A stretch of 34,278 nucleotides of DNA from contig NZ_JAFLVR010000006.1 in the NCBI RefSeq assembly GCF_017315985.1, positions 1 to 34,278 on the forward strand. The letters are read 5' to 3'. Shown here in pieces: positions 16,422-23,057 of this stretch. The number at the start of each line of letters is the position of its first letter. Within the stretch, counting starts at the first letter, position 1. The notes beneath the pieces were generated by a model. It saw only the letters and a list, made by a program, of their open reading frames with translations. It was not told the DNA's origin and searched no databases. The position numbers and the translations under genes are program-made. Origin of the DNA: Candidatus Enterococcus murrayae. GTDB lineage: Bacteria; Bacillota; Bacilli; Lactobacillales; Enterococcaceae.

Positions 16422-17836
16422 ATCAATATAAGAAATTATTCAGTGATTCGTTGATTTTTGCGATTGGCAGTTTTGGCAGCAAGCTGATTACGTTTTTTTT
16501 GGTTGGGTTTTATACCTACTATTTGAGCAAAAGTGAGTATGGGACAGCGGATCTGCTGATCAATACGATTAATTTGATGCTGCCGATCGTCAGCTTGAGT
16601 GTCTCTGAAGGCGTTTTGCGCTTTGTTTTGGACAGCAAAAGTAATTCAGAGAAGGTGGGCTGGCTGCGCACGGCGATCAGTATTAACCTCGTTGGGCTCG
16701 GTCTGACTGGGATTTTGGTTGGAGGGGTCTATCTATGCGGACCGCAGGTGATGATTTCTTCTTATGTTGGTTTGCTCAGTTTTCTTTTACTGACGATCCA
16801 ATCCTTTCAATTGATTTTTATGCAGTACATCAAAGCGATCGGCAAGCTGAGAATCTATGCATCAAACGGCATTCTGTTATCGCTGCTGACCATGCTTTTT
16901 GGGCTATTTTTCTTTCGTCAAATGGCCGATAAGCTCGATGCTTACTTTTTGTCTTTGGTATTGGCGAATAGCTTTTCCTTAATATTCTTATCCTTCAACA
17001 TCTCTTGGAAGAATTTGTTTATCAAAGAAAAGGACTTGGATCAGGTGCAAAAGAAGCAGTTGATCACTTACAGCCTGCCCTTGATTCCCAATTCGGCTAT
17101 GTGGTGGATTCTTACAACATCCAGCCGCTTTATTATGACTTTCTTTCTGGGAGTAGCAAGCAATGGCATGTACGCTGCGGCTAGTAAGGTTCCTAGCTTG
17201 TTATCAGTGATCGGCTCAATCTTCTTGCAGGCTTGGCAGCTTTCTGCGGTTGAAAACTATCGCAAAAAAGATGCGGGGAGCTTCTATCAAAATGTCTTCA
17301 ATCATTATTGCACACTGCTATTGGTTTTCTCTTGCTTGATTCTATTGTTTTTAGATCCGATAGCTTCTGTATTGCTGTCAAAGGAGTTTTATTTTGCCAA
17401 AGCTTACATACCATTGCTGCTGATAAGCAATTTCTTTTCCTGTGTTTCGGGCTTTTTAGGAACAGCTTATATCGTGGTGAAGAAAACAAAAGGCGTTTTG
17501 ACGACTTCACTAGTCGGAGCTGCCGTCAGTCTCGTGGGCAGCCTTATCTTGATTCCACTGGTGGGGATTAATGGTGCCTCGATAGCATCTGGTTTGGGCT
17601 TTTTTATCATCTTTTATTTACGAAAAAAAGAGACCAATCGCTTAATGGAAAATTATCTATCTGCTAGAAAAATGGGAATTCAATTCGGTCTGTTGGTTTT
17701 ACAGATCGTTCTTAATCAATGGCTGACCTTCTCAAGGTTGGCTTCGATCGGCAGTCAGATTTTAGTGATCGTGTGTATCATTTCCATTGATTTGTTTCGG
17801 AGCAATCCAATAAGAAGGAGGGGACGCAATGAATAA
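16418..17836 (+). CDS. Oligosaccharide flippase (Wzx, MATE/PST family)
   Basis: A 472-residue membrane protein with 12-14 hydrophobic helices and the N-terminal signature of polysaccharide translocases (SDSLIFAIGSFGSKLITFFLVGFYTYYLSK-type start, then ADLLINTINLMLPIVSL). It flips the undecaprenyl-linked repeat unit to the outer face for the polymerase. The 4-base overlap upstream and 8-base overlap downstream show tight coupling in the operon. With the Wzy-like protein it defines a Wzx/Wzy-dependent pathway. Confidence 0.92.
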   Translation: MNQYKKLFSDSLIFAIGSFGSKLITFFLVGFYTYYLSKSEYGTADLLINTINLMLPIVSLSVSEGVLRFVLDSKSNSEKVGWLRTAISINLVGLGLTGILVGGVYLCGPQVMISSYVGLLSFLLLTIQSFQLIFMQYIKAIGKLRIYASNGILLSLLTMLFGLFFFRQMADKLDAYFLSLVLANSFSLIFLSFNISWKNLFIKEKDLDQVQKKQLITYSLPLIPNSAMWWILTTSSRFIMTFFLGVASNGMYAAASKVPSLLSVIGSIFLQAWQLSAVENYRKKDAGSFYQNVFNHYCTLLLVFSCLILLFLDPIASVLLSKEFYFAKAYIPLLLISNFFSCVSGFLGTAYIVVKKTKGVLTTSLVGAAVSLVGSLILIPLVGINGASIASGLGFFIIFYLRKKETNRLMENYLSARKMGIQFGLLVLQIVLNQWLTFSRLASIGSQILVIVCIISIDLFRSNPIRRRGRNE

Positions 17837-18554
17837 AATTGAACTATTTGATTTGCTGATTGATGAGGGCAGCTTGGAAGAAACGGTGGAAGAGATGATT
17901 GAGCGAATCCAGCGAAATGAAGTAATAGAGCACGTAGGAGTTAATTCCAATAAGGTCGTTCTAAGCCATCGTGATGCTGAAATCAAAAAAATCATTCAAC
18001 AAGCGGACATGGTAAGTGCGGACGGCTACTCAGTGGTTCGAGCCTGCCGATGGCTCAAAAAGAAAGACATTGATCGGGTTACTGGAATCGACACAATGAT
18101 GGCGCTGCTGAAGCAGGCGGAAGAACTAGGCTTGACGGTATATTTTCTCGGCACGAAAGAGACAATTCTCAATAAGCTGCTGGAGGTATTGAAGCAGCAG
18201 TATCCCAAGCTGAAGATCGCTGGTGCACAGCATGGCTATTTCAAGGATGAACAGGAGGTAGTAAAAAAAATTGCCGACTGTCAACCGCAAATGCTGTTCA
18301 TTGGAATGACTTCTCCTTATAAGGAGGCGTTTGTAAATAAGTATAAAAAAGAATTGAACGCCAACTTAATCATGGGCGTTGGCGGGAGCTTTGATGTACT
18401 AGCTGGCGAAATATCACGGGCGCCTGTTTGGATGCAGCGCAATGGATTGGAGTGGCTGCATCGATTTATGAAGGAGCCGCAGCGGCTTTATAAGCGCTAT
18501 ATCTTTGAGAATGTCTATTTTATCTATCTCTTAGTGCAGGAGAAATTCAAATGA
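17829..18554 (+). CDS. WecG/TagA/CpsF family glycosyltransferase
   Basis: A 241-residue GT26-type transferase. Seen in the sequence are the ADMVSADGYSVV motif with the family's catalytic-base Asp, RVTGIDTM, the FLGTKETI strand, GVGGSFDVLAGEISRAP and the C-terminal EWLHRFMKEPQRLYKRY. Relatives add N-acetylmannosamine (TagA, WecG) or related sugars to lipid-linked GlcNAc. A UDP-GlcNAc 2-epimerase gene at 26603 would supply UDP-ManNAc, which supports a ManNAc transfer here. It overlaps both neighbours. Confidence 0.9.
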   Translation: MNKIELFDLLIDEGSLEETVEEMIERIQRNEVIEHVGVNSNKVVLSHRDAEIKKIIQQADMVSADGYSVVRACRWLKKKDIDRVTGIDTMMALLKQAEELGLTVYFLGTKETILNKLLEVLKQQYPKLKIAGAQHGYFKDEQEVVKKIADCQPQMLFIGMTSPYKEAFVNKYKKELNANLIMGVGGSFDVLAGEISRAPVWMQRNGLEWLHRFMKEPQRLYKRYIFENVYFIYLLVQEKFK

Positions 18555-19792
18555 AGAGGATACGGGTGTTACTGCTGACTTATGGAAAATTACCTGTGCC
18601 GGCGGTAAAAGGCGGTGCGATAGAAACGCTGCTCGACACTTTAATTGAAGAAAATGAACAGCAGCAGCTGTTGGAGCTGATCGTGGTATCTAAGGATGAT
18701 GAGGCGATTGCAGCGTTCAATCGAACACATAAGCATACGCAAGTGGTTGCGGTGAAAACAAAAGAGCGGCCGTTTCGCTGGTTTATTCAAAGATGCTGGA
18801 ACAAGGGAAGACAAATCGTTACAGGCAAAAGAAAAAATATGATCCCTTATCCAGAGCTAGTGACAGCAGCCAAACACTATCTGCAAAAGAATTCCGTGGA
18901 TTGCCTGATTGATTTGAATTGTCCAGAGCGAATTCCTCTTATCCGCCGCTTTTTTTCAGGGAAGCTGGCCGTTTATTTACACAATGATTATCTCAATAAT
19001 CGAACAATGAAGGGAGCAACGATTCTTCAGGAGCTGGACGGGATTTTATCGGTATGTGATTTTCTTAACGAGAAAGCGCAGGAGATTAGCTATTCAAAGG
19101 AATGGCCCGCTCTTTATCGTGTGAATAATGGGATCGCGTTAGAGGAATATCAACCGACAGCGCCTACTGAGAGGCAGAAAATCCGTTCGCTATTTCATTA
19201 TAAGGAGACGGATTGTGTCATTGTCTTTTCAGGTCGGGTGACGGAGACCAAAGGGGTGCATCTGTTGTTTGATGCATTGAATCAAATTGAATCGGTGCAA
19301 AACGTCAAGGTATTGGTATTAGGGGGAACTACCTACAGCTCCGCTCAAAAGGATTCCTATTTCAAGAAGGTAATGGCGCAGGCAGAGCAGCTGCCAATCG
19401 AAGTGACTTTTACTGGCTATATTGAAAAAAGTCAGATGCCTCTCTATCTGAAGGCGGCTGATATCTGTGCTGTTCCATCAATATTCCACGAAACCTGTTG
19501 CCTTTCGGCGGTTGAAGCGCAAGCGATGGGAATTCCTGTCATTGCTACTAAAATTGGCGGGATTCCAGAATACATCAGTGAAAAAAGCGCGTTATTAATC
19601 GAGTATGATCAGCAGTTTGTTCCGCGTTTTGCTGAGGGATTAGAGCAATTGATTCATGATGACGCGTTCCGTGATCAGCTGAGTAAAGAAGCTTTAAAAG
19701 GAAGAAACAGGCATTCAAAGCGAAGATTCTATGATGAATTTGTTGAGAGTATTAATCACTTAAATGAAATTGGTAAAGGAGATCGAATATGA
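18551..19792 (+). CDS. Glycosyltransferase family 4 (second)
   Basis: A 413-residue GT-B transferase. The N-terminal KGGAIETLL loop, the VFSGRVTETKGVHLL strand and the donor-binding E-x7-E region (FHETCCLSAVEAQAMGIPVIA) are clear. It probably adds the next sugar to the repeat unit. The segment QILxExDGILSVCDFLNEKAQE resembles transferases of the RfaG/LPS GlcNAc-transferase kind, but donor and linkage are unknown. Start and stop both overlap neighbours by four bases (ATGA). Confidence 0.9.
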   Translation: MKRIRVLLLTYGKLPVPAVKGGAIETLLDTLIEENEQQQLLELIVVSKDDEAIAAFNRTHKHTQVVAVKTKERPFRWFIQRCWNKGRQIVTGKRKNMIPYPELVTAAKHYLQKNSVDCLIDLNCPERIPLIRRFFSGKLAVYLHNDYLNNRTMKGATILQELDGILSVCDFLNEKAQEISYSKEWPALYRVNNGIALEEYQPTAPTERQKIRSLFHYKETDCVIVFSGRVTETKGVHLLFDALNQIESVQNVKVLVLGGTTYSSAQKDSYFKKVMAQAEQLPIEVTFTGYIEKSQMPLYLKAADICAVPSIFHETCCLSAVEAQAMGIPVIATKIGGIPEYISEKSALLIEYDQQFVPRFAEGLEQLIHDDAFRDQLSKEALKGRNRHSKRRFYDEFVESINHLNEIGKGDRI

Positions 19793-20556
19793 AACTATTA
19801 ATTTTAACGAAAAATATATTGGCTGAGACGAGCTTTCAAAGCAAACTTCAGCAAATAAATAATGAAGTGTTTTGCAGCACGTGTTTACTAGATGAGTGTT
19901 TTTCGATGGATCAGGAGATGGGGCAGCTGCTTTCTTGTTTTGACGCGGTTATTTTAAGTGAGACGGTGTCTTATCAGGAGATTTTTGAAATAATCCCGCG
20001 TATTCGCGAATATGTTCCGGCAATCGTCAGGAAATATGAAAGTGAGTTTACAAAGGGCTATGAAGAAGAGCGGACAGAATACATCATTGATCAGAGGATC
20101 AAAGGAAATGCTTCCTTAGAGGAGATTCGCGAGCTTTGTCAAGCTATTGAACAAAAGCAGGCCGAACATCCGAAGGCCAGAACCTTCAGCAGCAGGAAAA
20201 GAAGGACTGATGAGGTAGACTACCGCTTTTACAATTTTGGTTTTTCTAAACGGGAAAGAATCATGCTGATGTGTCTGTACGAAAACAGAGGCCAGTATCT
20301 GTCACGGCAGGAATTGTGCAAGAAAATTTGGCGTGAAGAAGGAGTAACGGATTCAAAAATGTCCGCGTTGTCTAGCTGTGTCCGCAACATCAAAGAAAAA
20401 GTAGAAAAGAGCGGAATGGATTTTAGTCCGATCGATACAGCATGGGGAAGAGGCTATCAGATATCAGATGAATTCTACCATTTAATCAAAGCAGAAGCCG
20501 AGTTTAAAAAAAGCGAAGGACACAAAATTTTTGATGTAGCTGAGAATGTGCTTTGA
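19789..20556 (+). CDS. Winged-helix (OmpR/PhoB-type) DNA-binding protein with degenerate receiver domain
   Basis: A 255-residue protein with a C-terminal OmpR-type winged helix (about 150-240: FGFSKRERIMLMCLYENRGQYLSRQELCKKIW through the recognition helix SALSSCVRNIKEKV and the wing at WGRGYQI). The N-terminal 100 residues look like a receiver that has lost its chemistry: the acidic pair is LILTKN, and the phospho-acceptor position in FDAVILSE is Ser instead of Asp. No histidine kinase is nearby. It is the last gene of the tightly coupled glycosyltransferase run, so it may adjust expression of this locus without phosphorylation. Regulatory target is inferred from position only. Confidence 0.85.
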   Translation: MKLLILTKNILAETSFQSKLQQINNEVFCSTCLLDECFSMDQEMGQLLSCFDAVILSETVSYQEIFEIIPRIREYVPAIVRKYESEFTKGYEEERTEYIIDQRIKGNASLEEIRELCQAIEQKQAEHPKARTFSSRKRRTDEVDYRFYNFGFSKRERIMLMCLYENRGQYLSRQELCKKIWREEGVTDSKMSALSSCVRNIKEKVEKSGMDFSPIDTAWGRGYQISDEFYHLIKAEAEFKKSEGHKIFDVAENVL

Positions 20557-20575
20557 AAAATAGCTTAAAAATTCA

Positions 20576-20622
20576 AAAATCGAACAAAAATAGAATGGAA
20601 TGAGCATCGTTTTGTCGATTTT
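20576..20622. other. Imperfect inverted repeat after the winged-helix gene
   Basis: AAAATCGAACAAAA (20576-20589) and TTTTGTCGATTTT (20610-20622) are near-perfect inverted copies (one bulged base) around a 20-base loop. It may be a weak terminator splitting the operon, or an operator, possibly for the protein encoded just upstream. Confidence 0.45.
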
Positions 20623-20795
20623 GTTAATAAAAAACGTGATTTTTGGATAAAAATGTTAAAAACCATCACTTATTTGATGTTTCAAGGTGCAGCTTCTGTT
20701 CTATTATTAGTTTGTTAGTTGTAATTATTCTAAAAAAAGAGTTTGGAAATCAAGAAAAATACATCGGATTTTTTCGATTTTTTGGAAGTGAAATG

Positions 20796-21479
20796 ATGAA
20801 TAACATTTATGAAAATAACTCATCCATTAATGATTTTGAATTAACTGAACAACAAAATTTAGCTGCCTCCATTTTTTTTGGAAGGAAAACAAAACGAGTC
20901 ATTGACATCGTTGTAAGTCTTTTGGGATTAGCTGTTTTGGCGATTCCATTTGGTTTTGTCGCACTGCTGATAAAACTGGAAGATCCTAAAGGCCCAGTCT
21001 TTTTTAGTCAAACACGTGTTGGTCTGAATGGAAACTATTTTGTTCTATATAAATTTCGGACAATGTTTGTTGGAGCTGAAGAGCAGCTGGCAGACTTGAT
21101 GGAAAAAAATGAGATTCAAGGCCCTATGTTCAAAATGAAATGTGATCCGCGTATTACTCGAATCGGTCATTTTTTGCGGAAATTTAGCATTGATGAGTTT
21201 CCGCAGCTGGTGAATGTACTGAAAGGGGAGATGTCGATTGTCGGACCCAGACCAGCATTGCCTCATGAAGTGGAGCAATACTCGGATTATCATCGTCTAA
21301 GATTACTTGTTAAGCCTGGATGTACCGGTCTGTGGCAGGTGAATGGGCGGAACAATCTCCATTTTGAAGAAATGATCCAACTAGATCTCAGCTACTTAGC
21401 TAAAGGAAGTTTTCTTCTGGATATACAGATCATGCTTAAAACCTTTTTGGTCATCATCACACGAGATGGGGCTTATTAA
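20796..21479 (+). CDS. Initiating undecaprenyl-phosphate sugar phosphotransferase (CpsE/WbaP catalytic domain)
   Basis: This enzyme starts the repeat unit by moving a sugar-1-phosphate from a UDP-sugar to undecaprenyl phosphate. From the ATG at 20796 it has about 227 residues. It shows the membrane hairpin (KRVIDIVVSLLGLAVLAIPF), the KFRTM motif, the catalytic Asp-Glu in FSIDEFPQL, SIVGPRPALP and PGCTGLWQVNGR. It is the short, catalytic-domain-only form without the N-terminal multi-helix module of WbaP. GGAAG at 20784-20788 supports ATG 20796 (or 20793); the frame stays open back to a TTG at 20643 but that part has no ribosome site and resembles no family sequence. Sugar specificity is unknown. 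Confidence 0.9.
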   Translation: MNNIYENNSSINDFELTEQQNLAASIFFGRKTKRVIDIVVSLLGLAVLAIPFGFVALLIKLEDPKGPVFFSQTRVGLNGNYFVLYKFRTMFVGAEEQLADLMEKNEIQGPMFKMKCDPRITRIGHFLRKFSIDEFPQLVNVLKGEMSIVGPRPALPHEVEQYSDYHRLRLLVKPGCTGLWQVNGRNNLHFEEMIQLDLSYLAKGSFLLDIQIMLKTFLVIITRDGAY

Positions 21480-21514
21480 ACCAGTATATAAACTATCGGA
21501 GGCAACTAGTCATT

Positions 21515-22288
21515 ATGGATGAAAAATTAAATTTCTCCTTTTTTGTGCGCACTATTAAGGAAAAGCTGCTGACCATTATTCTTTTTAGTATCGGCGGCTT
21601 ACTGCTGGGCGGCTATATTACCTTTTTCTGGATCACGCCGCAGTACAGCTCGCAAACACAGATGATCGCGGCAACGAAATCGACGGAAGAAAATCTTTCT
21701 AATGAAATTACTGCTAATCTGCAATTGGTAAAAACCTACAAGGAACTGGTGTTAAGTGATTTGGTCTTGGGACGAGTACAAGAAAGATTGCAGACAGAAG
21801 AACATCAACAAATGACGATTAGTCAGTTAAGAGAAGCAATTACACTTGAACAGCAGCAAGAATCGCTTTTTTTTTCGATCCGCGCTGTTAGCGATCGACC
21901 AAGGCTGTCCGCTCATTTAGCCAATACAACTTCGCAAATATTTCAAGAAGCTTTAGCAGAAAGTCAAATTCCTGGAGAAATTTCGATTACTTCAGAAGCG
22001 ACTGCTAGTCGGGCGCCAATATCGCCGAATCATAAATTAAATTTAGTCCTAAGTCTATTTATTGGTGTGTTAGCCGGCTTTCTATTTGTTTTGGTGCGGG
22101 CAAGCTTTGATCAGACGATCAAATCAGAACAAACGGTCTATGAAGTTTTTGAAACCAATGCCTTAGGGATTATCCCCTATATGACTAGTGTAGACATGAA
22201 AATGTCCGCAAAGGATAAGGATCTTCTGAAGAGAAATTTGTCGGAGGAGTCTTTGCGTGTGTCTAGAAGACAAAGAAAAAGAGTCTAA
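21515..22288 (+). CDS. cpsC: CpsC/Wzz-type chain-length and kinase-activator protein (second copy)
   Basis: A 257-residue protein with membrane helices at about 20-43 and 176-196 and the CpsC signature LVKTYKELVLSDLVL. After the second helix a cytoplasmic tail of about 55 residues extends to the C-terminus, as in activators of BY-kinases. PISPNHKLN just before the second helix is the typical Pro-rich motif. The kinase gene follows by 18 bases, so this is the likely cognate activator. Together they control polymer length and export. Confidence 0.92.
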   Translation: MDEKLNFSFFVRTIKEKLLTIILFSIGGLLLGGYITFFWITPQYSSQTQMIAATKSTEENLSNEITANLQLVKTYKELVLSDLVLGRVQERLQTEEHQQMTISQLREAITLEQQQESLFFSIRAVSDRPRLSAHLANTTSQIFQEALAESQIPGEISITSEATASRAPISPNHKLNLVLSLFIGVLAGFLFVLVRASFDQTIKSEQTVYEVFETNALGIIPYMTSVDMKMSAKDKDLLKRNLSEESLRVSRRQRKRV

Positions 22289-22306
22289 ACTTAGGAGCGT
22301 CATTAC

Positions 22307-22990
22307 ATGAAAGAAAGAGAAACACGATTAATTTCGATCGAAAATCGATTTTCACCTATTACCGAACAGTATCGCAATGTTCGAACGAGTATTCAGTTTG
22401 CTGCATCCTCCGGGCAGTCATTAAAGCTGCTGTTAGTGACATCGACAGAGCAGGAGGAAGGAAAGACTACGTTGGCTTCTAACTTAGCAGTCGTTATGTC
22501 TGAAACCAATCAAAAAGTGCTGCTGGTTGATGGCGATCTGCGGCGCGCGACAGCAGGGAAATATTTTAATTCCTTTTCTACCCGTGCTAAGGGGCTAAGT
22601 TCTTTATTGAGCAACAGCCGGACTATGCCGGAGGAAGCGATCCAAAGCACACAAGTAAAAAATTTGGATTTTCTCCCGGCCGGACCGATACCGCCAAATC
22701 CATCGGAGTTGTTAAATTCCAACCGGTTAAATGAAATTTTAGGACAGCTGGAGGAACAGTACGACTTTGTCATTATTGATTCCCCACCGCTGCTTGTAGT
22801 GACAGATGCTCAGATTTTCTCTTCGAAGGTTGATGGCGTTATTTTAGTAGTTCGTGAAAACCGTACAAAACGAAACAACTTAATAAAATGCAAAAACCTG
22901 CTTAAGCAGTCAAATGCTCGTTTGGTGGGCTTTGTTTACAACGGAGCAAAATCTACGAGTACAGGAAACTACAAATACTACAAATATTAG
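22307..22990 (+). CDS. cpsD: Bacterial tyrosine kinase CpsD/Wze
   Basis: A 227-residue BY-kinase. The E-x2-R-x2-R oligomer motif is Glu20/Arg23/Arg26 (ITEQYRNVR). Walker A is STEQEEGKTT (about 46-55), Walker A' is LLVDGD (about 72-77) and Walker B is FVIIDSP (about 154-160). The C-terminus ends in a tyrosine cluster (NYKYYKY, four Tyr) that is autophosphorylated in this family and dephosphorylated by CpsB. The P-loop is slightly unusual in having Glu-Glu where relatives carry Pro-Gly/Ser-Glu, but the Gly-Lys-Thr core is intact. It acts with CpsC at the membrane. Confidence 0.93.
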   Translation: MKERETRLISIENRFSPITEQYRNVRTSIQFAASSGQSLKLLLVTSTEQEEGKTTLASNLAVVMSETNQKVLLVDGDLRRATAGKYFNSFSTRAKGLSSLLSNSRTMPEEAIQSTQVKNLDFLPAGPIPPNPSELLNSNRLNEILGQLEEQYDFVIIDSPPLLVVTDAQIFSSKVDGVILVVRENRTKRNNLIKCKNLLKQSNARLVGFVYNGAKSTSTGNYKYYKY

Positions 22991-22997
22991 GGAGGTG

Positions 22998-23057
22998 ATG
23001 GATGAATGTAGTGTGTGTTTGATTCAAAAAAGGGAAAAAAGAAAGGGGAAAAATTAG
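22998..23057 (+). CDS. Possible 19-codon leader peptide coupled to the surface-protein gene
   Basis: A very strong ribosome site (GGGAGGTGAT, 22990-22999) sits right before ATGs at 22998 and 23002. The first opens a 19-codon frame starting MDECSVCLIQ and rich in Lys/Arg at its end. Its TAG stop (23055-23057) overlaps the GTG start of the large surface protein. A 2-base gap from GGAGG to ATG 22998 is short; ATG 23002 has better spacing but gives only six codons. It could be a translated leader or just a misplaced ribosome site. Confidence 0.3.
   Translation: MDECSVCLIQKREKRKGKN

Noticed and set aside
22352-22477. CpsD P-loop with Glu-Glu considered as a loss-of-function change
   Set aside because: The Gly-Lys-Thr core, Walker A', Walker B, the E-x2-R-x2-R motif and the tyrosine tail are all intact, and this position varies in the family.
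23015-23056. Longer start of the surface protein at GTG 23015
   Set aside because: GGAGG is about 19 bases away, and the extra 14 residues would add a second Lys-rich block before a signal peptide that is complete from GTG 23057.
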